Positions 1 to 8,825 of a stretch of DNA of 52,069 nt are shown here, one piece after another (position 1 is the first letter of the stretch; each line of letters starts with the position of its first letter). This DNA is from CBDDEI01 sp965226775 (lineage in GTDB: Bacteria > Chloroflexota > Dehalococcoidia > SHYD01). The position numbers and the translations under genes are program-made. The notes under the pieces are model-generated. The model was given only the letters and a program-made list of their open reading frames with translations. It searched no databases and was not told the DNA's origin. Location: the NCBI GenBank assembly GCA_965226775.1, contig CBDDEI010000001.1, positions 1 to 52,069 of the forward strand, in the 5' to 3' direction.

Positions 1-2
1 CC

Positions 3-422
3 GGCGGCACCGGTCCCGGCGGCGAGGCGCGTCGTAAGGAGCTGGGCCTCACTCCAGAGCACGATGAGATGGTGCGCTTCTCCCTGCAGGCAAAGGGACT
101 GCCCGCCACGGCCATGGACGCCTCCCAACAGGAAACCCTGAAGCGTCTGGTGAGCACTTACTTTGAGCACCTGGCAGAGCCCATCGTGGCCCAGTACACC
201 GAACAATTTACGCCCAGCGCCATCGAGGCCACCACCTTCGCGTGGGCAGGCCCGCCAGAGCCCGGAGCGCCCCACTACTACCGCATCCAAGCGGACCGCA
301 TGCTCATCGAGTACGACTGCGTGCAGAACGGCGCCAACCACTCCCACAGCGTGCTTCGCGATCCGCAGGGCGACTTTGGCGAGGACATCCTGGCCCACCA
401 CTACGCCACTGAGCACCGCTAA
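3..422 (+). CDS. DUF3500 family protein, C-terminal part (5' end outside window)
   Basis: The reading frame is open from the window edge, so only the last 140 or so residues are visible. The segment FAWAGPPEPGAPHYYRIQ, then LIEYD, QNGANHSHSV and RDPQGDFGEDIL, is the conserved C-terminal signature of DUF3500 proteins, a bacterial family without an established biochemical role. An internal ATG at 69 is present but is unlikely to be the true start because the open frame continues upstream with family-like sequence. The gene converges on the hydrolase remnant at 469-1406 and ends at a bidirectional hairpin. The family call is fairly secure; function is unknown. Confidence 0.8.
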   Translation, partial: GGTGPGGEARRKELGLTPEHDEMVRFSLQAKGLPATAMDASQQETLKRLVSTYFEHLAEPIVAQYTEQFTPSAIEATTFAWAGPPEPGAPHYYRIQADRMLIEYDCVQNGANHSHSVLRDPQGDFGEDILAHHYATEHR

Positions 423-440
423 GAGCCTGGTAAGCTATGC

Positions 441-469
441 AAAAGGGCGGCCCTTTATGGGCCGCCCTT
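441..469. terminator. Bidirectional hairpin terminator
   Basis: An 11-bp perfect stem (443-453 with 459-469, AAGGGCGGCCC and its complement) with a 5-base loop lies exactly between the convergent stops of the DUF3500 gene and the hydrolase remnant. A short A run precedes it and a T-rich stretch follows, so it could serve both strands. Confidence 0.75.
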
Positions 470-1406
470 CATATCTCTTCTAAGTTCTGACAGACTACGC
501 GCCTCACCGCCGCCAATTGCCGTGCGATGAACTCTTTCATGCGCAGGATCGCCCGGTCGTGCTCCATGCCTGGCTCCCGTGCAAAGCCGTGGGGTGCGCC
601 TGGGAACCACTGTACTTCTATCTCGCCGCCACGCGCCCGATACTCGTCCTCAAACCGCCAGACCAAGTCTCGCGGGATGTTCCCGTCGGGGTACCCTTGC
701 ACAATCAGCGTGGGCGGCGTCTCCAACGCCTCTCCCTGCTCAAGCGCGAGGGTGGGATTGCCCTCATGCATGGCGTCTTCTGTCCCAAAGTACTGCAGGC
801 TCCACTCCGGGATCTTATCCATCCCCCGGCCTGAAGCCACCAACGCCTTGTCATTAAGGTCAACGGTCTGACCGTATAAATAGCGGGCCCAGGGGTCCAG
901 GACGGCCCACAACAGCATCTGATAGGCCAGGGTGGCATCCACGTCCGGCGCTTCCGGCAAGGGCAAGGCGCTGTAACGGGGATCGTGAGGTCGCATGGCG
1001 CTCATGATCATTGTGTGCCCGCCGCTGGAGGTGCCGTTCCCGCCCAGGAAGTCGGGCGATGCGTTCAACTCCGCGGCGTGGGCCTTTAACCAGCGCGTTG
1101 CCAGGCTCACGTCCCTGGATCTGCGCCGGATAGGGCGCGGCCCTGGAAGTGCGAAACTCCACCGACGCCACGACTAGACCCCGATTCCGCCAGCTCGGTA
1201 TCGATGAGGGTGTTCTGCTTGCGGTCGCCCCCGTTCCACTGACCGCCGTGGACATCTATGAGCGCCGGGAATGGGCCTGCGCCTTGGGGCTGGTAGACCC
1301 GCAGCTCCCAGTCATTGCCTTGTTCGTCTTTACGATAGACCACATCGAAGATATTTACGTCGTACTTAGCTTTGGGATCGTATTTCACTATGGCTTGCGT
1401 CGCCAT
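469..1406 (-). pseudogene. Alpha/beta hydrolase paralogue with two frameshifts
   Basis: Three reading frames in succession encode what would be one hydrolase of about 310 residues, paralogous to the intact gene at 1532-2440. Aligning the two shows two one-base insertions relative to the intact copy: an extra base near 1178 (after ...IDTELAESG) and an extra G:C pair in the run at 1113-1115 (before SLATRWLKAHAAELN). Outside these points all key parts are kept: DVHGG oxyanion loop, GTSSGG nucleophile elbow, YPDGN acid and PGAPHGF histidine. Conservation of the rest means either a recent pseudogene or base-calling errors. If intact, it would be a carboxylesterase/dienelactone-hydrolase-like enzyme. 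Confidence 0.8.
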
Positions 1407-1484
1407 CGGGTCACCTCGTCAGCATCCATTTAGAATCGCCTCAGACTACTTCTTGGGCCAGCAGTTGTCAAACAAGGCAACGCG

Positions 1485-1512
1485 AAAAGGCCCAGGCTTT
1501 GTGCCTGGGCCC
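1485..1512 (-). terminator. Rho-independent terminator of the intact hydrolase
   Basis: Perfect 9-bp stem GGCCCAGGC/GCCTGGGCC with a 5-base loop (1489-1511). On the minus strand it is followed by TTTT, directly downstream of the stop at 1532. Confidence 0.8.
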
Positions 1513-1531
1513 AGATGTGCGTTAGGAGCGG

Positions 1532-2440
1532 CTACGCAGTCACCGCCGCCAGTTGCCGCGCGATGAACGCCTTCATCTTACGCACCGCGCGGTCGTGCTC
1601 AAAGCTCTTCTCTCTGGCAAAGCCGTGGGGAGCGCCGGGAAACCACTCTACTTCAATGTGGCCGCCGCGGGCTTCGTACGCATCCTCAAAGTTCCAGACA
1701 ATGTCCCGGGGCACGTTGCCGTCCGGATAACCCTGCACAATCTGGGTGGGCGGCAGCAGCATGTCTTCGCCTCGTTGTAAAGCCATCGTGGGGTTCCCTT
1801 CCTGCATGGCCTCTTCCGTGACAAAGTACTTAAAGCTGTTCTCAGGAATCTGTTCCATCTGCATGCCGGAGGACACCAACTTCTCGTCCTTCAGGTCAAC
1901 GGTCAGTCCGTACTGGTAGCGGAACCAAGGGTCCAGCACTGCCCACAGCAGCATCTGGTAGGCGAGGCTAGCGTCCACGTCCGGCGCTTCCGGCAGCGGG
2001 AACGCGGCGTAGCGCGGGTCATTGGGACGCATCGCGCTCAACGCCATAGTGTGGCCGCCGCTGGAGGTGCCGTTCCCACCAAGGCCCTCAGCCGTCGCGT
2101 TGAGCTCTGCTGCGTGGGCTTTGAACCAGCGCGTCGCTAGGTTCACGTCCTGCACCTGCGCCGGGTACGGTGTAGTGTCCGACCTACGAAACTCGGGAGA
2201 GGCGACCACCAGCCCAGTCTCGGCCAACTCGGTATCGATAAGCGTGTTCTGCATCCGGTTAGCGTAGCGCCACTGCCCGCCGTGGACATCTATGAGCGCA
2301 GGGAACGGCCCTGGGCCCTGGGGCTGGTAGATGCGTAGCTCCCAGTCATTCCCCTGCTCGTCCTTGCGATAAACTACGTCAAAGACCTTCACTTCATAAC
2401 TAGCGTTGGGGTCATACGACACTTTGGTCTGGGTGGCCAT
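1532..2440 (-). CDS. Alpha/beta hydrolase (esterase/dienelactone hydrolase-like)
   Basis: A 302-residue cytoplasmic alpha/beta-hydrolase with no signal peptide. Visible motifs: oxyanion-hole HGG at 53-55, nucleophile elbow G-T-S-S-G at 124-128 (Ser126), acid Asp240 in GYPDGN and catalytic His272 in PGAPHGF. This is the usual order for the carboxylesterase/DLH-type fold. The substrate is unknown. The start is the ATG at 2440, preceded by a weak GGAGAT-type ribosome site. It is the intact partner of the frameshifted copy at 469-1406; the pair shares long identical stretches such as FDVVYRKDEQGNDWELR, so they arose by tandem duplication. Confidence 0.85.
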   Translation of the reverse strand: MATQTKVSYDPNASYEVKVFDVVYRKDEQGNDWELRIYQPQGPGPFPALIDVHGGQWRYANRMQNTLIDTELAETGLVVASPEFRRSDTTPYPAQVQDVNLATRWFKAHAAELNATAEGLGGNGTSSGGHTMALSAMRPNDPRYAAFPLPEAPDVDASLAYQMLLWAVLDPWFRYQYGLTVDLKDEKLVSSGMQMEQIPENSFKYFVTEEAMQEGNPTMALQRGEDMLLPPTQIVQGYPDGNVPRDIVWNFEDAYEARGGHIEVEWFPGAPHGFAREKSFEHDRAVRKMKAFIARQLAAVTA

Positions 2441-2661
2441 TGTGATCTCCTTAATAATGATGACAACGTTAAGTGTGTCCCAAGCCTACTTTTCTACAAT
2501 CTGGTTGTCAATCAGTGGTCGAGGCACAGCGCAGCGTTCGCCTCCCAGCCTGCGGCAGCACGGATGGAGGCATTTCCGCCAAAGCCCTGCGTAAAAGCGC
2601 GTTAATTACACAAACGCTAATCGGTTGCTCTTGAATCCTAGCTCTGGTGACATTACAATTT

Positions 2662-2682
2662 CGCCATAGCTGTATCATGGCG
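2662..2682. promoter_or_regulatory. Inverted repeat upstream of the fusion gene
   Basis: CGCCAT and ATGGCG are separated by 9 bases, 57 bp before the start at 2739. A possible -10 (TACAAT, 2694-2699) follows. Its position near a -35 would suit an operator, but no -35 hexamer is convincing. This is a suggestion only. Confidence 0.25.
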
Positions 2683-2738
2683 ACTTTTTGCCTTACAATG
2701 CTCTAGACTTGTTCGGGATGACGTGAGAGGAGACCGTT

Positions 2739-4847
2739 ATGGCGCGCTATACCAAAGCTGAAGCGCAAGAATGGGCCTGGGAGGCCCTGCAGGGGCAGTG
2801 GACCACCATCATGACCCCCTTTAACCAGGACTATAACCTTGATGAAGAAGGTCTGCGAAAGAACGTCCAGTACATCCGTACCTTGGGTACCCGCGGCGGC
2901 GGTTGCACTTGGGGCATGGGCGAGTTCTGGAGCCTTACCCACGACGAGCGGGTGCGCGTCATGGACGTGGTTGCGGACGCTGCGGAAGGAAAGTGGCTCA
3001 TTGCCGCGCACGTCACGGACACCTCACCGCAGGAGAGCATCTCCCTGTCGCAGCACGCGGAGTCCGCGGGCTTCGACCTGCTGATCATCGCTCCCCCCTA
3101 CATCAACACCAAGACGGAAGAGCAGGTCATCGAGTACGTCCGCCACGTGGCAAACCACACCAACCTGGGCATTATGTTCTACAACTCGCCGCAGTTCGGC
3201 ATTGTGATGAGTCCGGCGGGCCTACAACAGCTCTGCAATATCCCCAATGTGGTCGGCGTCAAGGAGGCCAGCTTCAACCAGCAGCTCTCCATAGAGACCC
3301 ACCTCCTGCTGGGCAAGGACCATGTCATCAGCACCCCCGATGAGTGGATCTACTGGAAGGCCAAGGAGATTGGCTTCAAGCAGCAGGTCATGTTCGCCAA
3401 CACCTCGGACTGGCGCTTCGACACGCCGGAGTGCAACTACTACGTGCAGTTCATCGAGCGCGCCTGCAAGGGTGAGTTGGACGAGGCCTTCTACGAGCGC
3501 CACCTCCGCCGCCTGAACGAGCTGTCCGATACTTGGTGGACCCGCATCCAGGACAAGCACAACGGCGCGCTGCCCGTCCCTATGGTCAAGTACTGGGGCG
3601 AGCTCATGGGCATGGCCGGCGGCCCCGTCCGTCCGCCGCTGCTCAACCTGACCCAGCCGGAGAAAGACCAGCTTAAGCTGGAGCTAGAGCCGCTGAAGCC
3701 CAGGCCGCCGCGCGTGCCGGTCTACGACCGCAAGCCGGAGCCCGAGCGCACTGCTTGGCTCACCGGCAACAATAACTTTGCCACCGGCATGCTGCTCATG
3801 GTCAGCGTCCAGAACCTGGGAGAGGCCCTGGAGGCCGAGCGTGGCGGCGCGGACGTGGTGGATGTGAAAAACCTCCAGGAAGCCCTGGTGGGTTCCGGCC
3901 ACCCTAACCTGGTGCACCAAGTGCGCAGCCACATCCAACCAGAGAACCACGTGAGCGTGACCCTGGGCGTGGTCCCTGGCCAGCCCGGCACCGTAGCTAT
4001 GGCCGTCTACGCGGCCGCCAAGCTAGACGCCACCTCCGTGAAGGTGGGCTTCTGCAACACCGATTATGAAACCGCCCTTGAAACGCTGAAGCAGTCCCGT
4101 GAAGCCTTAAAGGGCTCCAACACCAAGCTGGTGGGCTCCCTCTTTGCCGATAACCCCCTCTACGGCGGTCTGGACCCGCACCTCATGGTACGGCTGGCCA
4201 CTGAGAGTGAATGCGACGGCTGGCTCATCGACACCCTGACCAAAGACGGCCGCAACCTCTTCGACTTCCTGACGGAGGAGGAGCTGCGGGAGATGGTCTT
4301 TGAGGGCAAGCAGCTGGGCCAAAGCACGGCCCTCTCCGGCCACCTGAAGATAGATGACCTGGACGAACTGGCCCGCATCAACCCAGACATCGTAGGCGTG
4401 CGGGGCGCGGTCTGCGCCTCCGGCGACCGCGACCGCACCGTCGCATGGGAGTCCGTGGCCGAGTTCAAGCGCCAGGTAGACCTCCGTAAGAGCGGCCAGA
4501 TTGCCGTCCACAAGGACACTGTCGGCGCAGTCAACGGCAACGGCAATGGCGCCAGCGGCTGGACGGTCTTGGATGGGCGCGGCAAGAGCTGTGCCGGCAT
4601 CCTCGCCGCACTCACCCAGCAGGTGGAGGCCGACCGCAATTCCATCGTAGAAACCATCCTGGGCGATGCCCTCAACATCTACGACGTGATGGTCTGGATC
4701 GATAAGGGCGGCCACCAGATGATCACCCGCCGCATGGAGAGTGATGGCAGCGTCCGTGTGCTCATCCAGCCTGGTGGAGGCGGCAACGGCCACTACGCCA
4801 GCGGTAACGGGAGTGGCGCACAGGCAGGTTCATCCGTCACCAAGTAA
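2739..4847 (+). CDS. Three-domain fusion: DapA-like aldolase + MfnB/DUF556-like synthase + TusA-like domain
   Basis: A 702-residue protein with three recognisable parts. Residues 15-315 are a DHDPS/N-acetylneuraminate-lyase (DapA) TIM barrel with Tyr148 (MFYNS) and Schiff-base Lys175 (GVKEAS); the usual GTTGE loop is replaced by GCTWGMGEFW. Residues 350-585 match MfnB (DUF556), which in methanogens condenses two glyceraldehyde-3-phosphates into a furan phosphate. The expected residues are present: Asp374 and Lys376 (DVKN), Lys434 (VKVGF), Asp497 and Lys501 (DTLTKDGRNLFD), plus VGVRGAVC. Residues 608-678 resemble TusA (LDGRGKSC, then VWIDKGGHQM), with Cys617 kept but the CPxP prolines missing. 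A Gly/Asn linker (597-606) joins the last two parts. The start follows GAGGAG. The combined reaction is unknown. Confidence 0.85.
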   Translation: MARYTKAEAQEWAWEALQGQWTTIMTPFNQDYNLDEEGLRKNVQYIRTLGTRGGGCTWGMGEFWSLTHDERVRVMDVVADAAEGKWLIAAHVTDTSPQESISLSQHAESAGFDLLIIAPPYINTKTEEQVIEYVRHVANHTNLGIMFYNSPQFGIVMSPAGLQQLCNIPNVVGVKEASFNQQLSIETHLLLGKDHVISTPDEWIYWKAKEIGFKQQVMFANTSDWRFDTPECNYYVQFIERACKGELDEAFYERHLRRLNELSDTWWTRIQDKHNGALPVPMVKYWGELMGMAGGPVRPPLLNLTQPEKDQLKLELEPLKPRPPRVPVYDRKPEPERTAWLTGNNNFATGMLLMVSVQNLGEALEAERGGADVVDVKNLQEALVGSGHPNLVHQVRSHIQPENHVSVTLGVVPGQPGTVAMAVYAAAKLDATSVKVGFCNTDYETALETLKQSREALKGSNTKLVGSLFADNPLYGGLDPHLMVRLATESECDGWLIDTLTKDGRNLFDFLTEEELREMVFEGKQLGQSTALSGHLKIDDLDELARINPDIVGVRGAVCASGDRDRTVAWESVAEFKRQVDLRKSGQIAVHKDTVGAVNGNGNGASGWTVLDGRGKSCAGILAALTQQVEADRNSIVETILGDALNIYDVMVWIDKGGHQMITRRMESDGSVRVLIQPGGGGNGHYASGNGSGAQAGSSVTK

Positions 4848-4876
4848 CCCTTCCACAAACTAAGCGTACATATAGT

Positions 4877-4912
4877 AAAAGGGGGTCGCGTTAATAGAGC
4901 GCTCCCCTTTTT
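4877..4912 (+). terminator. Rho-independent terminator of the fusion gene
   Basis: AAAAGGGG pairs with CCCCTTTT around an imperfect inner stem, ending in a T run, 30 bp after the stop at 4847. Confidence 0.7.
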
Positions 4913-4949
4913 GCGTAAAACGGGTTAACTCTACGGAAAGAGGATGCTG

Positions 4950-6170
4950 ATGGCTAAGTTCCCACGCAGCTCAGTGTCTCTACTCTTAGTCCTTGCTGCC
5001 GTCCTGGGCGCGGCCGCCCTCGCCTGCAACGCGCCCGCCGCGTCGCCGAGCGCACCGGACACGACGCAGACCGCCTCCGGCGATGTATCCCCAACGCCTG
5101 CACCTTCCTCCACTACCACGGCGGACACACAGACCGCCTCAGGGGACGTGCCTCCAACACCTTCCTCCCCGACCACGGTGGACACACAGACCACCTCTGG
5201 AGACGCGCCTCCAACACCCTTACCGTCCCCCCTGGCTACGGCAGAGACACAAATAGGGCTCACTCCCGCCGACCAGTTCACAATTGAAGAGTACGAGGTG
5301 CCTGGAGGATCGCGGCCCCACGACGTTGCGCCCGCGCCGGACGGCACAGTGTGGTACACCGCTCAAGGTTCCGGCGCGCTGGGACGCCTGGACCCCGTCA
5401 GCGGCTCGTCAATGCACTTCCCCCTCGGAGAGAACTCCGCTCCGCACGGCGTCATCGTGGGGCCGGACGGCGCAGCCTGGGTAACCGACAGCGGCCTCAA
5501 CGCCATCGTCCGCGTAGACCCCGCCACCAACGAGGTTCGCACCTTCCCCCTACCTGCAGACCGCGGCAACGCCAACCTGAATACCGCCACGTTCGACGCC
5601 GGCGGAACCCTCTGGTTCACCGGACAGAACGGCATCTATGGCCGCCTAAACCCCAGCACCGGAGCGATGCAGGTCTACGATGCGCCCAAGGGCCGCGGTC
5701 CCTATGGCATCTCCACAACGCCGGACGGCAACGTGTACTACTCCTCCCTCGCAGGCAGCTACCTCGGACACATAGACTTGGACACGGGCGCGGTCACCGC
5801 CCTGGAACTGCCCACGGCCAACGCGGGCGCGCGCCGAGTGTGGTCCGACTCTAAAGGCGTGCTTTGGGTGAGCGAATGGAACGCGGGTCAGGTGGCCCGC
5901 TACGACCCGGCCACAGGCGAATGGGAGGAGTGGAAGCTCCCCGGCGACCGGCCGAGGGCCTACGCGGTGTACGTGGACGAAGAGGACGGCGTGTGGCTCA
6001 CCGACTTCGGCGGTAACGCCATCACCCGTTTCAACCCAACCACTGAGCAGTTCGATGTCTTCACTCTGCCCAGCGACCGCGCCAGCGTGCGCCAGCTCCT
6101 GGGCCGCCCTGGCGAGATTTGGGGCGCAGAATCGGCACGAGACAAGCTGGTGGTTATCCGAAAAAAGTAA
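4950..6170 (+). CDS. Vgb/streptogramin-lyase-like beta-propeller lipoprotein
   Basis: About 406 residues. The N-terminus has two positive charges, a hydrophobic stretch and LACN, giving a probable lipoprotein signal with Cys at about 27; the -3 position is not classical. A Thr/Pro/Ser-rich linker holds three imperfect repeats of the type TQTASGDVPPTP, a spacer that would hold the domain off the membrane. From about residue 110 there are repeated blades such as RPHDVAPAPDGTVWYT, APHGVIVGPDGAAWVTD and GPYGISTTPDGNVYYS, typical of the Vgb (virginiamycin B lyase)/SMP-30-like seven-bladed propeller. The ATG at 4950 is preferred over 4944 because AAAGAGG sits 6 bases before it. Lyase activity is not implied; many such propellers have unknown substrates. 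Confidence 0.75.
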   Translation: MAKFPRSSVSLLLVLAAVLGAAALACNAPAASPSAPDTTQTASGDVSPTPAPSSTTTADTQTASGDVPPTPSSPTTVDTQTTSGDAPPTPLPSPLATAETQIGLTPADQFTIEEYEVPGGSRPHDVAPAPDGTVWYTAQGSGALGRLDPVSGSSMHFPLGENSAPHGVIVGPDGAAWVTDSGLNAIVRVDPATNEVRTFPLPADRGNANLNTATFDAGGTLWFTGQNGIYGRLNPSTGAMQVYDAPKGRGPYGISTTPDGNVYYSSLAGSYLGHIDLDTGAVTALELPTANAGARRVWSDSKGVLWVSEWNAGQVARYDPATGEWEEWKLPGDRPRAYAVYVDEEDGVWLTDFGGNAITRFNPTTEQFDVFTLPSDRASVRQLLGRPGEIWGAESARDKLVVIRKK

Positions 6171-6380
6171 CGCAAGGCTTGGGACTGCTCATCCCGTCCT
6201 GTCGCTTGTGTCGCTCCTCATGAACGCCTACACTAGGTGCTACTAAAAAAGGCACTCATTGGAGGCATCCGCACACTACCAGCGACGTACAGACAGAACT
6301 ACCGCAAGCCCAAGCGCCCAACCCACCAAAGAGGTCTTGGTCTCTTTTGCCAGGCGTAGTACTATACCAATCCACACGAT

Positions 6381-6411
6381 TTGCTCATAATAAGCGGCAA
6401 TCCGCTATAAT
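6381..6411 (+). promoter_or_regulatory. Sigma70-type promoter of the two-component operon
   Basis: TTGCTC (6381-6386) and a consensus TATAAT (6406-6411), 19 bases apart, lie 30 bp before the regulator start. The spacer contains a small inverted repeat AGCGG-CAAT-CCGCT (6393-6406) that could be a binding site, perhaps for the regulator itself (inference). Confidence 0.55.
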
Positions 6412-6441
6412 GGTTGGTAAGCATTATGTAGAGGAGAGGTC

Positions 6442-7119
6442 ATGGTTACGAGAGTCCTTATCGTAGACGACGACCATGCTGTGTTAAGCGGCCTCAGGCG
6501 GGCCCTTGCCCTTGAAGGCTATGCGGTCCTCACCGCTGAAGACGGCGAAAGCGGCCTCACTACCGCCGATTCTGAGAAGCCGGACTTGGTGGTGCTGGAT
6601 GTGATGCTGCCGGGCATTGACGGACTCACCGTCTGCCAGCGGCTGCGGAACATTTCATCTGCGCCCATCCTCATGCTCAGCGCAAAAGACACCACCACCG
6701 ACCGAGTGGCGGGCCTTAACCAAGGCGCTGACGACTACTTAGTTAAGCCCTTTGCCCTGGACGAACTGCTCGCGCGAGTACGCGCTTTGTTGCGTCGCTC
6801 CCAGCCTGCAGAGCCCGCCGACTACCTTGAATTTGAGAATGTAGTCCTGGACCTCAAGACCAGAGAGGCCTCCCGCGGCGGCAAAACGCTCCGGCTCACA
6901 CCCCGTGAATACGAGCTCTTACATTGCTTTATCAGGCACGCCAAGCAAGCCCTTACTCGGGAGCAGCTCTGCCAGCAAGTCTGGGGCTATGCCTTTGAAG
7001 GGGAGTCTAACTTCATTGACGTTGCGGTGAAGGAATTGCGGAAGAAGCTGGAGGCGGAACGCCAGTCCCGCATCATTCACACAATCCGCGGTTATGGTTA
7101 TGCGTTACGGGATGGGTAA
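6442..7119 (+). CDS. OmpR/PhoB-family response regulator
   Basis: A 225-residue regulator. The receiver domain (residues 3-115) has acidic Asp10-Asp11, phospho-acceptor Asp53 (VVLDVMLPG), the Ser/Thr switch region at LMLSAKD and Lys102 (LVKPF). The OmpR-type winged helix (about 130-225) has LTPREYELL and ends in RTVRGYGY-like TIRGYGYALR. It is expected to bind DNA as a dimer when phosphorylated by the kinase encoded 3 bases downstream. GAGGAG precedes the ATG, and a good promoter lies just upstream, so this gene starts the operon. Confidence 0.95.
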   Translation: MVTRVLIVDDDHAVLSGLRRALALEGYAVLTAEDGESGLTTADSEKPDLVVLDVMLPGIDGLTVCQRLRNISSAPILMLSAKDTTTDRVAGLNQGADDYLVKPFALDELLARVRALLRRSQPAEPADYLEFENVVLDLKTREASRGGKTLRLTPREYELLHCFIRHAKQALTREQLCQQVWGYAFEGESNFIDVAVKELRKKLEAERQSRIIHTIRGYGYALRDG

Positions 7120-7122
7120 ACC

Positions 7123-8583
7123 GTGTCCCTACGCCTACGGTTGGCGCTTGCCTACACCTTTCTCCTAGTCGTCCTGCTGGGTGTCTTTGGCGTAGTTCTC
7201 TACACCAACATGTACCGCAGCCTGCAGGCGGAGATGGACCGCCGCCTGGATGTGCGCGTAAGTCAGGTGCACACGGCTATCTTGCCCATTACTCGTACCT
7301 TCAGCACTATTGACCTCCGTACCGCGCAGCTAGACCTCTCCCCGGTAGACGACTTAGGGTCCCCCGGCCTCTATGTCCAAGTGTTGGACAGGACGGGAAA
7401 GGTAGTAGGTGTTTCCGCCAGCCTTCGCGGACAGGTTCTGACGACAGACCCCACCAGCTTTACCCGCGCCTGGAACAAGGAGCGGATGATTGAAAACGTG
7501 ATGATAGACCACGATAGGGTCGTCCGTATCCTTAGCGCGCCCATCATGTCTGGTGAGATCGTCATTGGCGTGTTACAGGTCGGCCAGGCTCGCCAACCGC
7601 TCACGGAGGCCATGAACAATCTCCGTAATATCCTGCTTACTCTCGGCCTCCTCACCATGTTCCTGGGCGTGCTTGGCGGCGTATTCGTGATCTACCGCAG
7701 CCTCATCCCATTACGCACCATCGCCTCCCGTGCCGCCGCTATCGACGCCGAGCGAGACTTCAGCCAGCGCGTAGGCATTAACTTGCCCCAGGACGAGGTA
7801 GGTCAGCTAGCCACTACCATGGACCACTTGCTCGGGACGGTGGAGGAGACGTTACGCCACCATAGGGACTTTGTCGCAGACACCTCCCATGAGTTGCGGA
7901 ACCCGCTGATGGCCATCCGCACGAACCTGGAGCTGCTCAACCGGGTAAAGGATGATGAGGCGCGGGCGGAGTGCCTGCGTGAAGCGCACCAGCAAGTGGC
8001 CCGCATGAGCCGCCTGGTGTCAGACCTGCTCCTCCTAGCCCGGATCGAGGCCAGTCAGATGCTGGAGCGGCGTCCTTTACGGCTGCGCCGCCTCATCAGC
8101 ACTATCTCGGACGAGATGTCGCTGCTTGCGGATGGCAGAACCATTACTGTTAAAGAGCTGCAAGCGGCACAGGTGTTAGGCGACGAAGAGCGGATTGCTC
8201 AAGTCATCAAGAACCTGGTAGACAACGCTATCAAGAACACACCGGTGGGCGGCGCCATCTCCCTCTCTCTGCGCAAAGAGGACGGCTGGGCCCTCATCGC
8301 CGTTCAGGACACCGGCCAGGGCATAGCTCCAGAGCACCTGCCTCATATCTTCGAGCGGTTCTACCGGGTGGGCAACCAGAATGCCGCCGCCAGCGCGGGC
8401 ACCGGCCTGGGCCTAGCTATCGTAAGGCACCTGGTGGAGGCTCAGGACGGTTGGGTGAAGGCGGAAAGCGTGCTTGGGCAGGGCAGCACCTTTACCATTG
8501 GGCTTCCCCTCTACGTCCGGTCCCAGCCCGAGCCTACAGAAGCCTCTAACAGAGAGGCGGAGGCAGATGCCGTTGGAGCTTAG
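7123..8583 (+). CDS. Membrane sensor histidine kinase (HAMP-HisKA-HATPase)
   Basis: A 486-residue kinase starting at GTG, 3 bases after the regulator stop, so cotranscribed with it. It has a membrane helix at about 8-28, an extracytoplasmic sensor segment to about 165, and a second membrane helix at about 168-192. A HAMP linker follows, then the HisKA helix with phospho-accepting His256 (DTSHELRNPL). The HATPase domain has an N box (NLVDNAIKNTP) and G boxes (DTGQGIAPEHL, GTGLGLAIV). The classical PhoR/BaeS-like layout suggests envelope or nutrient sensing; the signal is not evident. The HflKC operon follows about 240 bp later and may or may not be a target. Confidence 0.93.
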   Translation: MSLRLRLALAYTFLLVVLLGVFGVVLYTNMYRSLQAEMDRRLDVRVSQVHTAILPITRTFSTIDLRTAQLDLSPVDDLGSPGLYVQVLDRTGKVVGVSASLRGQVLTTDPTSFTRAWNKERMIENVMIDHDRVVRILSAPIMSGEIVIGVLQVGQARQPLTEAMNNLRNILLTLGLLTMFLGVLGGVFVIYRSLIPLRTIASRAAAIDAERDFSQRVGINLPQDEVGQLATTMDHLLGTVEETLRHHRDFVADTSHELRNPLMAIRTNLELLNRVKDDEARAECLREAHQQVARMSRLVSDLLLLARIEASQMLERRPLRLRRLISTISDEMSLLADGRTITVKELQAAQVLGDEERIAQVIKNLVDNAIKNTPVGGAISLSLRKEDGWALIAVQDTGQGIAPEHLPHIFERFYRVGNQNAAASAGTGLGLAIVRHLVEAQDGWVKAESVLGQGSTFTIGLPLYVRSQPEPTEASNREAEADAVGA

Positions 8584-8825
8584 CGCTAGCAGAGCAGTTC
8601 TTCACACCAGGCTAGTGCATTGCGTTGCCTGGCGTTTTGTCTCTAACGCCCCCTGATTGCTGGTGCCCCTTTATCTCTTGCTCATACTCAGTTAATATGG
8701 GGTTACCTTGTTTGCAAGGTTATTAGTGGAACGTTGCCCCAATCCCCGTTGAATCTCCCCCGTTTGTCGTCCCACTCAACATGCACTTGTGGTGCACTCA
8801 GAATAGAACATCCTAGGAGGTGAAG

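Noticed and set aside
4107..4793. 228-residue minus-strand open frame
   Set aside because: Antisense to the MfnB/TusA part of the fusion gene; low-complexity Ala/Val/Asp content.
2739..4847. Two separate genes joined by error
   Set aside because: The three domains are in one uninterrupted frame with natural linkers, no stop codon and no ribosome site between them; I treat it as a true fusion.
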